Assembly: GCA_001780825.1 (NCBI GenBank)
Contig: MFIX01000186.1
Location: 11,256-36,012, forward strand
DNA from: Candidatus Glassbacteria bacterium RIFCSPLOWO2_12_FULL_58_11
GTDB taxonomy: Bacteria > Gemmatimonadota > Glassbacteria > GWA2-58-10
Direction of reading: 5' to 3'
Length of the DNA: 24,757 nt
Within the stretch, counting starts at the first letter, position 1. Each line of letters opens with the position of its first letter. The notes below the pieces were generated by a model. That model was not told the origin of the DNA, searched no databases, and saw nothing but the letters and a program-made list of their open reading frames with translations. Below, in pieces: positions 15,546-23,324 of this stretch. A program made the position numbers and the translations under genes.

Positions 15546-16142
15546 CTATTTAGTCAGGGTAAAGTCGACCACCGCCTTACCAGTGTTCTGTACCTCAACA
15601 GTTTGGGGCTCATACTTTTTGAGCTTTTCGTGCCACAACTTCAGTGTGTAGGTTCCAGCAGGCACATTTTTGATCGTGTAGGCCCCGGATTCATCAGTAA
15701 GCGCAAAGTAGGGATTCTGGAGGACCACTACCCAGGCCTCCATCTCCGGATGGACATTACAAAGCATTACCGCCGTTCCCTGCTTTTTGAAAGTAAAGGG
15801 CCGGAATTCCCCCTGGGGCCAGGTACCGAGGTTGAATTTTTCGGCCGCCTCGGAGGACGTAAAAACGTTGTGCATTACGTTGTCGCTGTTCAGATAGTCC
15901 ACAGTAGTACCCACAAGAACCGGCAGCACATGCGGGTTAAATTTCAGGCCTTTTTGGTCCATTCTAGCATGTTCACTCGGCACAGGAAACGGACCTTCAG
16001 CTTGTTCCACGAATACTACCACGTTAGCACTATTCCTGGCGCCCCGGGCCGTGACCATACCGCTGACCTCTCCTGCCTGTACTAAGGAGCTCCAGCCAAT
16101 TATAAGCGCCACTCCTGCGGCAATCGCATTCTTCCGCTGCAT
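15546..16142 (-). CDS. periplasmic type-1 copper protein (cupredoxin) with carboxypeptidase-regulatory-like tail
   Basis: 198 residues; ATG with AAAGGA upstream. Residues 1-23 are a signal peptide ending VQA-GE. The ligand set of a blue copper site is present: H91 in MHNVF, then CNVHPEM with C128, H131 and M134. Residues 140-198 (FALTDESGAYTIKNVPAGTYTLKLWH) match the short carboxypeptidase-regulatory beta domain often fused to such cupredoxins in methylamine-utilisation-like proteins. Role: one-electron carrier in the periplasm. It begins 60 nt after the porin-like gene and ends 2 nt before the oxidoreductase gene, hence in the same operon. It may accept electrons from the Rieske/b complex in parallel with cytochrome c. 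Confidence 0.87.
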   Translation of the reverse strand: MQRKNAIAAGVALIIGWSSLVQAGEVSGMVTARGARNSANVVVFVEQAEGPFPVPSEHARMDQKGLKFNPHVLPVLVGTTVDYLNSDNVMHNVFTSSEAAEKFNLGTWPQGEFRPFTFKKQGTAVMLCNVHPEMEAWVVVLQNPYFALTDESGAYTIKNVPAGTYTLKLWHEKLKKYEPQTVEVQNTGKAVVDFTLTK

Positions 16143-16202
16143 AATATCGTTCCTTTCCCCCGTCTTGGGATTGCTATCAGAAAATCCAGTAGAGCAAGGT
16201 GC

Positions 16203-17459
16203 TTACATCGCGAAATCCACACCAACCACATACCTGTCCTTTTTCTCTCCCGCTTCATCGAGCCGCAGCTGCATCTCGAATGTAAGTTTGATATTAGCCC
16301 GGACCATCGCAGATAGCCCCGGGATCAGAAGTTTCGTGGCTTCTATGCCATCGCCCCGATAGCTGTCGATGTAATCGTAGCGGGTAAAACCGATCAGCCA
16401 GGGATAGAGAACAAGGTCGGCTTCCGTGCTGCTGCCCAGCCCCTTTCTTTCAATCATGCTGTTCGCCTTGGGGTTATCATCCGTGTGGAACTGTGTGGCA
16501 TGCCAGAGGTTGAGCCGGCCGAGCCAGAGGTCTGCGAATACCCCAAACACGCTGAATGAGTTCTCGAACCCATCACCATAAGTGCTATTTCCATTGTAGG
16601 TATTTAATCCGATGGTGAACGAGTTGTCTCTCCAGAAGGCCGATGTGGCGCTGGCCGCTTCTGCTCCGCCGGCGATCCCCATTCCTCCGAATTTGTAGGA
16701 GAGAATGGAGTAAAAGTCCTTGTCGCTGTTTACGTCATCGTTTTCATCATCATTTTGACCATTAACTATTCCAACTTGATACTTGAAACCGCCGCGGCCT
16801 TTCGGCCCGTCCACAGCACCCCAGAGTTCCAAGCCCGACTGCATGTCACGCAGGCGCCATTGGCTGTCGGACACTCTCGTCTCCAGGTACCCTAAATGTG
16901 CCGCGGTCAGCCTAAAGTGATCCGCGAGGGGCACGGGATCAACCGTACCGACTTTGACGTTGAAACCGGGGGCGGCGTTGTACTGCAGGTTAAATCCATA
17001 GGCGAATTCCGCGGCATGCTCGTATTCCACTTCACCGAAAAAGGAGAACTTCTCACCCAGGGTACCGCCGAAAAGAATCTCGAGCTTATGGGGAAACTCG
17101 AAACTCGACCTAGGTTCGGTTGACGCGAAGTTGGTGCGGTTGATTAAACGGAGACTTACAGGCCCGGTGCCAGGAATGTCTGAAGGCCAGATGGCATCGG
17201 GAAAGACCTCTTTATAACTCTCCGAGCCCAATTTTACCGGTTCTTCTTTGATATAGGAAGCGTCCTCGCCTTTGGGATAGCGATAACCATTGTTTTGAAA
17301 GGTTTTGCCAAACTTATTCAACTTGGGGAATGCATAATGGCAGGTTGAGCAGGATGTCTGATACTTCCGTGAAAAAGCAGGGATAGCTTCCCCACGATCC
17401 GCCAAGCCAAATACTAAAAGAGTGGCCACGGTTAAAATCACGCACAATGAACGAGTCAC
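16203..17459 (-). CDS. outer-membrane porin-like beta-barrel protein with one N-terminal heme c site
   Basis: 418 residues from a GTG at 17459, chosen because AAGGAGG lies 6 nt upstream and a signal peptide begins right there (residues 1-25, ending GEA); the longer in-frame start at 17582 lacks these. CSTCH (37-41) within SRKYQTSCSTCHYAFPKLNKFG is a single heme c motif. The remainder alternates polar and aromatic/hydrophobic residues in many short strands with Gly/Asp turns, ending in RYVVGVDFAM, as in outer-membrane barrels. Proteins of this heme-plus-barrel type are often found beside respiratory cytochrome clusters. Role inferred: lets a solute (for example the electron acceptor) pass the outer membrane or brings a heme to it. 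First gene of the operon. Confidence 0.8.
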   Translation of the reverse strand: MTRSLCVILTVATLLVFGLADRGEAIPAFSRKYQTSCSTCHYAFPKLNKFGKTFQNNGYRYPKGEDASYIKEEPVKLGSESYKEVFPDAIWPSDIPGTGPVSLRLINRTNFASTEPRSSFEFPHKLEILFGGTLGEKFSFFGEVEYEHAAEFAYGFNLQYNAAPGFNVKVGTVDPVPLADHFRLTAAHLGYLETRVSDSQWRLRDMQSGLELWGAVDGPKGRGGFKYQVGIVNGQNDDENDDVNSDKDFYSILSYKFGGMGIAGGAEAASATSAFWRDNSFTIGLNTYNGNSTYGDGFENSFSVFGVFADLWLGRLNLWHATQFHTDDNPKANSMIERKGLGSSTEADLVLYPWLIGFTRYDYIDSYRGDGIEATKLLIPGLSAMVRANIKLTFEMQLRLDEAGEKKDRYVVGVDFAM

Positions 17460-17525
17460 GTCGTCCTCCTTGTGGAGAAAAGTGGGGAAAAACTGGAGAT
17501 TGGATCGGAGAAATCTTGATAGGAC

Positions 17526-17545
17526 ATTTGCAAAGAGCATTCCGC
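17526..17545 (-). promoter_or_regulatory. candidate sigma-54 (-24/-12) promoter for the cytochrome operon
   Basis: On the minus strand CGGAATG - 4 nt - TTTGCA gives the required GG-N10-GC (GG pairs with 17542-17543, GC with 17530-17531). The -12 box is ideal; the -24 box matches the TGGCACG consensus at 4 of 7. Transcription would start near 17518, about 58 nt before the GTG start. An NtrC-type activator gene directly upstream makes the call more plausible. Confidence 0.45.
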
Positions 17546-17566
17546 GAGCTGCGGCTTTGTTTCGTT

Positions 17567-17594
17567 TGACAGTTATTGTCACTCAAGTGCTTGA
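17567..17594. promoter_or_regulatory. two adjacent dyads upstream of the sigma-54-type promoter (candidate activator sites)
   Basis: TGACA-N5-TGTCA (17567-17581) and TCAAG-N2-CTTGA (17583-17594), both perfect, side by side and 24-50 nt upstream of the -24 box. The spacing is short for a classical enhancer but usual for response-regulator sites. Binding by the adjacent NtrC-type regulator is inferred. Confidence 0.4.
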
Positions 17595-17652
17595 AATGCA
17601 ACAGGTATAGATGATCAGAAGGAATCTTCGGCGGGAGGAGAAGAAAAGTTTG

Positions 17653-17696
17653 GTGCAATCAGGAGAGTGGCGGTTCCGCAACTCGGACGATTGCAC
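17653..17696 (-). terminator. probable terminator of the kinase-regulator operon
   Basis: Outer stem GTGCAATC / GATTGCAC (8 bp, perfect) and inner stem GAGT-x-GCGG / CCGC-x-ACTC. On the minus strand it starts immediately after the TAA of the response regulator and is followed by CAAACTTTTCTT. It would separate the two-component genes from the cytochrome operon, in agreement with a separate promoter for the latter. Confidence 0.5.
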
Positions 17697-19100
17697 TTAA
17701 GCGCGGAAGTCCTCGGAATGAATACCATAGCGGCGCATCATCCGCTGGAAGCTCTGTCTTTCAATTTGAGCCTCCTCGGCGGCCTGGGTTACATTCCCCT
17801 CGGAAGCGCGCAGACGGGCGATGACAAATTCTTTTTCAAAAGCAGCCAGGAGTTCTCTTCGAGCCCGTTTCCAGATCGGGCTGTGGATGGGAAAAGTAAC
17901 TCGCGATACCTCAGAGGGATCTCGCACAAACTGGGGCAGGCTGGCGGGAGTAAGATATCCGCTTTTCTCCAACATGGCCGCTCCTTTGATGATATTATCC
18001 AGCTCCCTTACGTTGCCGGGGTAATCGTATTGGATAAGAAGTTCAAGCGTCTCGGGCTTGAGACCGACAATACTTCTCTCCATTTGCTTGGCGTAGCGCT
18101 TCAAAAAAACGTCGGCCAGCAGTGGAATATCCTCTTTGCGCTCTTTGAGCGGTGGAATTTCAATGGAAATGACATTCAACCGGTAAAAGAGGTCTTCGCG
18201 AAAACGACCCTCCTCGATCATCTTATTCAGCTTGTGATTCGTAGCCGTGATAAAACGGGCACTCACGGGCATGAGAGTATTGCCGCCTAGCCGCTCAAAA
18301 GTTCGTTCCTGTAAAACACGCAGCAGCTTTTGCTGAAGATTTATCGACAGGTCGCCAATTTCATCCAGGAATATTGTCCCATTTTGGGCCACTTCAAATT
18401 TTCCGATCCTCCTTTCAACAGCTCCGGTAAAAGCACCTTTTTCATGGCCGAAAAGCTCGCTTTCCATTAGAGACTCGGGAAGGACGGTGCAGTTGATCGC
18501 TACAAAAGGCTGTTAATTGTTAGGCCCATGATTATGAATGTTCCTGGCTACAAGCTCCTTGCCGGTGCCGCTTTCTCCGCAGATGAGAACATTGATCGAG
18601 TTTGGCGTACCGGTCACCGCCCCAATAGTTTTATAAATTTCCTGCATCCGGGGGTGATTGCCCACAAGTTCGTATTGCTTGGGAAACGATTGGATGGTTG
18701 ATTCCAGACCTTTTACGCGTTGTTTGAGCTGATATACCTCTATAGCTCGTCGAACCAGGATCCGGATTTTATCGACATCCAGGGGTTTGGTGATGTAATC
18801 GTAAGCGCCTAATTGAATCGCCTTGATCGCGGTCTGCATTGTTCCAAAGCCGGTTATGATTATAGCCGGGATATCGATTCCCTCGATTCTCATCTTTTCC
18901 AGCACCCCGAACCCGTCCAATTTCGGCATTGAATAGTCCAGGAAAGCCAGGTCAGTCTGTTCGTTTTTCAATATGCGAATGGCCTCCTCTCCATCAGAAG
19001 CCTCCAGAACGATAGTTTCATTATGCTCTAAAGTCTGAACGAAGGCGTAGCGGATATTTGGATCGTCATCGGCAATTAGGATTTTAATTTTTTTTATCAT
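17697..19100 (-). pseudogene. NtrC-family sigma-54 response regulator interrupted by an in-frame TAA
   Basis: One continuous frame of 467 codons plus stop, broken only by TAA at 18515-18513 (codon 196). Receiver domain 1-125 with DDD at 11-13, phospho-Asp D55 (LAFLDYSMP) and K105. AAA+ domain with Walker A GESGTGKE (175-182), then ...HNHGPNN-stop-QPFVAINC..., GAFTGA (222-227), Walker B FLDEIGDL. C-terminal Fis-type helix-turn-helix (GNVTQAAEEAQIERQSFQRMMRRYG). The family usually has a Lys/Arg-rich linker here, so AAA to TAA would explain the stop. The start overlaps the kinase stop (ATGA). Intact, it would activate sigma-54 promoters such as that at 17526. As read, only the receiver half and a fragment would be made, unless the stop is read through or is a sequencing error. 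Confidence 0.85.
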
Positions 19101-21061
19101 GCTGCTTCCTTTAATGGGAGATAGATCGAAAAGGTAGACCCTCGGTCTTTTTCGCTTCGTACTGTAATAATTCCGCTATGGGCATTGACGATGCGTTTTG
19201 CCAGAGAAAGGCCCAGACCCGTACCATTGGTTTTCATGGTGAAAAAGGGATCAAAAATCTTCGAAATGCACTCCCGGGGGATTCCCTCTCCCGTATCCGA
19301 AATTTCAATCAGCACAACCGGTTGATCTTTCTTCAGGACTATTTTACGGATTAACGCGGGAAAAGATAGTTCATTCTCAGCGGATGGCAGCGAGGCATAA
19401 TCATAAAGATTCTTATCCAGTATGTGTCTGGAAGTGGTTATTTTGACCGTTCCTGATTCGGGTATCGCCTGTACCGCGTTAAGAAAAAGATTTATAAATA
19501 CTTTCTCCATGCTATCCCGGTCTATCAGTACCGTGGAAATATTAGGATCGAAATCCAATTGAACTTTGATCGGTTTCTGGGGAAATTGATAATGGGTAAG
19601 CTGGACACTTTCCTCGATTAATTGATGGATATTTTGATGTGTCATCTTGATTTCCGCAGGTCGCGCAAAATTCAAAAGATCAGTCACGAGTCTTTCCATT
19701 CGCGAAATTGAATCTTGAGCAACCGCAATATCTTTATGCATCGTTTCCTGAACACGTTCCCGAAGGAGTTGCAGGATCATTTTTATCGAAGTGATTGAAT
19801 TACGAATCTCGTGAGCCATGAAAGAGGCAAATTCTCCGGTCGTAGATAATTTTTCCGCCCGAATAAGCTGGCGCTGCATTTCATATTTCTCGGTGATATC
19901 CGTAATGATCTCGAGGGCCCCATAAGTTTTGCCCTCGCGCCACAAGGGAACCACAAGGTGCTCCATATGCTGTTCAGCATAGGAATCCGACATCGAGTGA
20001 TTAATATGAGTTTTAATTTCTCCGTCCTCAAGGCATTCCCGCACCTGGCAGGCCTGCGGATCCAGACAAGGGCAAAACGCTTCACAGCAATGTTTTCCCA
20101 AACAATCATTAGCCGGCCGGTTTACGGTGGATTCAAACTTGGAATTTACCATTCGAATTATCAGCTGGCGGTCCACCATGACAATCGCACTTGGCACATG
20201 ATCGAGAATTGCCTGTAATTTATCGCGCTCTTCCGCAAGTTCCAGGGTTCTTTCCTTTACCATTTCTTCAAGGTGGTGTTCATGCTCCTCTATAATCCTT
20301 TCGCGTTCTTGGATGGCCTCAGCCATGATATTAAACGAGTCGCCTAAAGTCTCGATTTCATCACCGGTGCTGATATGAACTTTTTCCGTTAAATCACCCT
20401 GGGCCATATTTCTGGTTACGGCAATCAAATGAGTTAGAATCTTTTTCAGGCGCCGATCGATCAGGGCGATTACCAGCATACCCGCCAGAATTGCCCCCAC
20501 AATAATTTTGATTCCCTGAATGCTTTCCCGGGCCAGGCGTTGATTGATGTCGGCAGTGTTGACGACGAGATAGATTTTTCCAAGATATCGTTGATCCCGG
20601 ACGACCGGAATACTAAAGTCAAAGTTGTGTCCTTCGCGATGGAAAAAACCGCTGGCATGCCCGATTTCTCGGGAAACCGAGGCAGAGGAGATCTCGTTCT
20701 CCCGTTCAGCCAGTATGTGTTTAAAATGCTTTTCAAATTCAGAATAAGATCTTTTGTCAAGAATCTCGTTTTTACTATTAAAGATCGCGGCATAAATGAT
20801 CCCGGGATTATCCTTCAGTCGTGATAAATACTTTCGGATTGATTCCAGGTCCTCATTTTGCAAGGCTTCGGCCAGCAACGGGGCAAAGGAGGAAGAAATA
20901 AGCGCGTAATGATCCCTGGTAAGGTCCTCCACCATATGATGAAAATGGGCAAAAGTATAAAAGATCAGTGAGCTGATCAGGATTGAATGAACTATAATAA
21001 GGGTAATAATAGTCTTGAATCTTAAGCTTAGAAGCGGTTTGGATTTTTTGGCATTTCCCAT
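19097..21061 (-). CDS. membrane sensor histidine kinase (HAMP-PAS-HisKA-HATPase)
   Basis: 654 residues; GGCGGG upstream of the ATG. Membrane helix 15-37, periplasmic sensor about 38-182, second helix 183-202, HAMP 203-255, a coiled coil to about 285 (EEHEHHLEEMVKERTLELAEE), PAS 285-395, HisKA with H417 in AHEIRN, and a HATPase domain with an N box (NLFLNAVQAI), DTGEGIP and GTGLGLSLAKR. The PAS domain carries seven Cys within 24 residues (320, 325, 326, 330, 332, 338, 343), suggesting a metal or redox site. It phosphorylates the response regulator whose gene overlaps its stop. The signal is unknown; the cytochrome operon downstream suggests a respiratory acceptor or redox state (inference). 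Confidence 0.92.
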   Translation of the reverse strand: MGNAKKSKPLLSLRFKTIITLIIVHSILISSLIFYTFAHFHHMVEDLTRDHYALISSSFAPLLAEALQNEDLESIRKYLSRLKDNPGIIYAAIFNSKNEILDKRSYSEFEKHFKHILAERENEISSASVSREIGHASGFFHREGHNFDFSIPVVRDQRYLGKIYLVVNTADINQRLARESIQGIKIIVGAILAGMLVIALIDRRLKKILTHLIAVTRNMAQGDLTEKVHISTGDEIETLGDSFNIMAEAIQERERIIEEHEHHLEEMVKERTLELAEERDKLQAILDHVPSAIVMVDRQLIIRMVNSKFESTVNRPANDCLGKHCCEAFCPCLDPQACQVRECLEDGEIKTHINHSMSDSYAEQHMEHLVVPLWREGKTYGALEIITDITEKYEMQRQLIRAEKLSTTGEFASFMAHEIRNSITSIKMILQLLRERVQETMHKDIAVAQDSISRMERLVTDLLNFARPAEIKMTHQNIHQLIEESVQLTHYQFPQKPIKVQLDFDPNISTVLIDRDSMEKVFINLFLNAVQAIPESGTVKITTSRHILDKNLYDYASLPSAENELSFPALIRKIVLKKDQPVVLIEISDTGEGIPRECISKIFDPFFTMKTNGTGLGLSLAKRIVNAHSGIITVRSEKDRGSTFSIYLPLKEAA

Positions 21062-21131
21062 TTTTCCCGCCTATTCGACTGAAAAGTATGCACTCCGGCT
21101 TTGCAGAAATTGTCCACATAATATCTGGTTA

Positions 21132-21160
21132 AAATTAGGAATATTTTCATTTTTTGTCAA
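21132..21160 (-). promoter_or_regulatory. candidate sigma-70-type promoter of the histidine kinase gene
   Basis: On the minus strand a perfect TTGACA (21160-21155) is followed after 17 nt by TAATTT (21137-21132). The -10 box is weak. It lies about 70 nt upstream of the kinase ATG, in AT-rich DNA. Confidence 0.35.
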
Positions 21161-21241
21161 AAGTGTGGAATGCACCCACATGGTTGCTCAGTGAAAATAA
21201 ATAAGAAGCCGTTAAGTTTTTCCAACAGATTTTTTATCGGC

Positions 21242-21434
21242 CCGGTTTTATTTTTAACCGGCGTTCAACCATGCAGGGTGAAATCCTCAGAAGCATAGCC
21301 AACATTTTTTAATCGAAAAGAATTCCTCGGAGCTTGCTCCGGGGTTGCATTGCGTAGTTGTTTTTACATTTGGAAATTCTGGTGGCACGAAGTGCCAGGG
21401 AATTGGCTTAATACCTCGTGGCTCTGCCGCGGGG
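21242..21434. repeat. cluster of four stem-loops (REP-like) between kinase and integrase remnant
   Basis: Stems: CCGGTT/AACCGG (21242-21261), CGGAGC/GCTCCG (21328-21341), TGGCAC/GTGCCA (21383-21397) and CCTCGTGGC/GCCGCGGGG (21414-21434). The last three have short loops (2-3 nt), CC...GG-rich ends and AATT or TAAT flanks, like members of one palindromic-repeat family. This accounts for most of the 376-nt gap; no gene is seen. Confidence 0.5.
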
Positions 21435-21438
21435 ATAG

Positions 21439-21696
21439 TCAATTTCCAGGAATTTCTTTATTGACGCTGTCTGTGCTTTGGGCCTGAAAGCCGAGGACGG
21501 AAGTAAACTCAGGTTTCACGATTTGCGGCACTACCGGGCAAGTTTCTGGAGTGCCGCCGGCGCTTCCCTGGAAGATATTCAGGTCGGCCTGGGGCATGAG
21601 AACCGGGCCACAACGGAGCGGTACATTACGGCGGATGTCGCGGCGGTGGGCCAGCGGCTCAACCAAATGAAAAGGCCCCGGTTAAAGGGCCTTTAA
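21439..21696 (+). pseudogene. 5'-truncated tyrosine recombinase (integrase) C-terminal fragment
   Basis: The frame is open after a TAG at 21436 and codes about 85 residues: ISRNFFIDAVCALGL, then LRFHDLRHYRAS (the HxxR box), LGHENRATTERYI with the second His and the catalytic Tyr. The N-terminal arm-binding and core-binding domains and the first catalytic Arg are missing. Upstream lie the hairpins at 21328-21434, so the break is at or near a repeat. It faces the tRNA-Lys from 85 nt away, the usual position of an island integrase. Non-functional as it stands. Confidence 0.8.
21671..21694 (+). terminator. intrinsic terminator at the end of the integrase remnant
   Basis: Stem AAAGGCCC / GGGCCTTT with an 8-nt loop, overlapping the last codons and the stop of the recombinase fragment. 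It is short on T after the stem (TTTAATT). Confidence 0.5.
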
Positions 21697-21781
21697 TTCA
21701 AGGCTTGTTACGTATTGTTACGGAAAGCCGTTCGGCCCGCTGCCTTTCGTAACAATAAACGCTGTAACTCCTTGAAAAATA

Positions 21782-21857
21782 TGGTGAGCCGTGCGGGAAT
21801 CGAACCCACGACCCGCTGCTTAAAAGGCAGCTGCTCTACCTACTGAGCTAACGGCTC
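21782..21857 (-). tRNA. tRNA-Lys (anticodon TTT)
   Basis: 76 nt on the minus strand with a complete cloverleaf: acceptor GAGCCGT/ACGGCTC, D-stem GCTC/GAGC, anticodon stem GCTGC/GCAGC with loop CTTTTAA (anticodon TTT), 5-nt variable loop, T-stem GTGGG/CCCGC with TTCGATT, and an encoded CCA. It is the integration target of the island: its 3' 59 nt recur at 3938-3996. Confidence 0.95.
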
Positions 21858-21906
21858 ACCTGAACTGCCGCAAACGCAGAACTTGTACTTATATTTCAAG
21901 ATACAA

Positions 21907-23193
21907 TTAAAAATCTGTTCCGCAATTGATTATCTGGTCCCGCTGTACGCCCACGCTCACCAGCCGGATCGGGCAGTCCATGATCTCGCTGATCCGCGCC
22001 AGATATTTCCGCGCCGCGGCGGGCAGGCTGTCATAATCGGTTATCCCGCTGGTTTCGGTCTTCCAGCCCTTATGGACCTCATAGACCGGCTCGCACTGCT
22101 CGAGCACATCCGGGTCGAAGGGGAACTCGGTCAGGGTCTTGCCGCGCCATTGGTAGGCGTTGCAGATCTTGATCTCATCCAGGGTGTCGAGCACATCCAG
22201 CTTGGTCACCGCCAGCCCGGTAAGGCCGTTGATCCGCTTGCTGTAGCGGGTCACCACGGCGTCGAACCAGCCGCAGCGCCGCGGCCTGCCGGTAGTCGCG
22301 CCGTACTCAGCGCCGAGCTCCCGGAGCTTCTCGCCCTCCTTATTCTTCAGCTCGGTAGGCAGCGGGCCATTGCCGACCCGGGTGGTATAGGCCTTGATCA
22401 CGCCGAGCACTATTTCAATGGCTTTCGGCCCCAGTCCCAGCCCGGCGAACGCCCCGCCGATACTGGTGTTGCTCGAAGTGACATAGGGATAGGTCCCGTG
22501 GTCCACATCGAGCATCAGCCCCTGCGCTCCCTCGATCAGCAGCTTCTTTCCCCGGGCCAATCCCTCGTAAAGGAAAAGAGAGACATCGGTTTCCAGCTCC
22601 AGGAAAGTGTCCCGGTAGCTCAGGACCTCCTCGGCGATCGCCTGGCCGTCCAGCACCACCTGGCTGCCGATAGCCTGAAGGATTTTGTTATTCAGCCCGG
22701 CATTTTCGAGAATTTTGGCGCGCAGCTTGTCCGGATTGTGGAAATCCATCACCCGGACGCCATTGCGGGCGATCTTATCCTCATAGGCCGGCCCGATCCC
22801 GCGTCCCGTGGTGCCGATTTTCCCCTTGCCCCGCGAGGCCTCGCGCTCCTGATCCATCACCTTATGATAGGACAGCAGCATATGGGCCTTGCCGCTGATT
22901 TTGATCCGGCCCGCGGTTTTTATCCCGCGCTTGTTCAGGTTCTCCCGCTCCTCGATAAACCCGGCGGGATCGATCACCACGCCGTTGCCGATTACGCATT
23001 CCGGCTGGGGAAAAATTATCCCGGAGGGAATCTGGTGCAAGATGAACTGGGTCCCCTCGACCACCACCGTGTGGCCGGCATTGGCGCCGCCCTGGAAGCG
23101 GGCCACGATATCGGCCCGGCTCGCCAGGTAATCGACTATCTTGCCTTTACCTTCATCCCCCCACTGCGAACCGATCACGACAAGTGAAGACAC
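21907..23193 (-). CDS. purA: adenylosuccinate synthetase
   Basis: 428 residues from a GTG at 23193 with GGAGAG 5 nt upstream; the longer frame to 23298 is upstream DNA. GSQWGDEGKGK at the N-terminus is the GTP-binding loop with the catalytic Asp, and GGANAGHTVV carries the catalytic His. GTTGRGIGPAYEDK, the IEGAQGLMLDVDHGTYPYVTSSN block and GWFDAVVTRYS follow in the expected order. Length is normal for the family. It joins IMP and aspartate with GTP hydrolysis in AMP synthesis; cytoplasmic. GC-rich core gene, same strand as the NIF3-family gene and serA upstream, separated by 131 nt. Confidence 0.97.
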   Translation of the reverse strand: MSSLVVIGSQWGDEGKGKIVDYLASRADIVARFQGGANAGHTVVVEGTQFILHQIPSGIIFPQPECVIGNGVVIDPAGFIEERENLNKRGIKTAGRIKISGKAHMLLSYHKVMDQEREASRGKGKIGTTGRGIGPAYEDKIARNGVRVMDFHNPDKLRAKILENAGLNNKILQAIGSQVVLDGQAIAEEVLSYRDTFLELETDVSLFLYEGLARGKKLLIEGAQGLMLDVDHGTYPYVTSSNTSIGGAFAGLGLGPKAIEIVLGVIKAYTTRVGNGPLPTELKNKEGEKLRELGAEYGATTGRPRRCGWFDAVVTRYSKRINGLTGLAVTKLDVLDTLDEIKICNAYQWRGKTLTEFPFDPDVLEQCEPVYEVHKGWKTETSGITDYDSLPAAARKYLARISEIMDCPIRLVSVGVQRDQIINCGTDF

Positions 23194-23324
23194 AATAACT
23201 CTCCGGCCAAGTAAAAGGGAATTTTCGTGGACTGGTGACTGGAAGTGCCCGTGCAGATATGCAAAATAGTCCGGCGGCCGATTTATGTCAAGCCTCAATT
23301 CCGGGAAGCCGCCGGGCCGCGGTC

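Larger units (their letters stand above)
3938..21840. mobile_element. tRNA-Lys-associated genomic island (immobile remnant)
   Basis: Bounded by the 59-bp direct repeat of a tRNA-Lys 3' end (3938-3996 and 21782-21840). A truncated tyrosine recombinase lies just inside the right end, 85 nt from the tRNA 3' end. Cargo: a HEAT-like gene, an Rrf2/cysteine synthase/sulfite reductase group, a cytochrome operon and its two-component system. The left end is AT-rich and the island is less GC-rich by eye than purA-serA. What is seen: repeats, recombinase fragment, tRNA. What is inferred: a single integration of the whole 17.9 kb. The integrase lacks its N-terminal half, so the element could not excise by itself. 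Confidence 0.6.

Noticed and set aside
15001..15651. Plus-strand open frame of 216 codons
   Set aside because: Antisense to the GltD-like gene and the end of the copper protein gene; no motif and no ribosome site.
17653..17690. Sigma-54 promoter within the hairpin after the regulator stop (TTGCA present)
   Set aside because: No GG at the required 10-nt distance; the site at 17526-17545 fits better.
17667..18290. Plus-strand open frame of 207 codons
   Set aside because: Antisense to the AAA+ and HTH part of the response regulator; a shadow of that gene.
18513..18515. Recoded TAA (alternative genetic code or selenocysteine-like insertion)
   Set aside because: TAA ends several intact genes here (purA, the NIF3 gene, Rieske), and no recoding element is visible. 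A mutation or an error is simpler.
21883..23187. Long plus-strand open frame (434 codons)
   Set aside because: It is antisense to purA, whose motifs are unmistakable. High GC keeps the opposite frame open. Composition is Ala/Gly/Pro/His-rich without domains.
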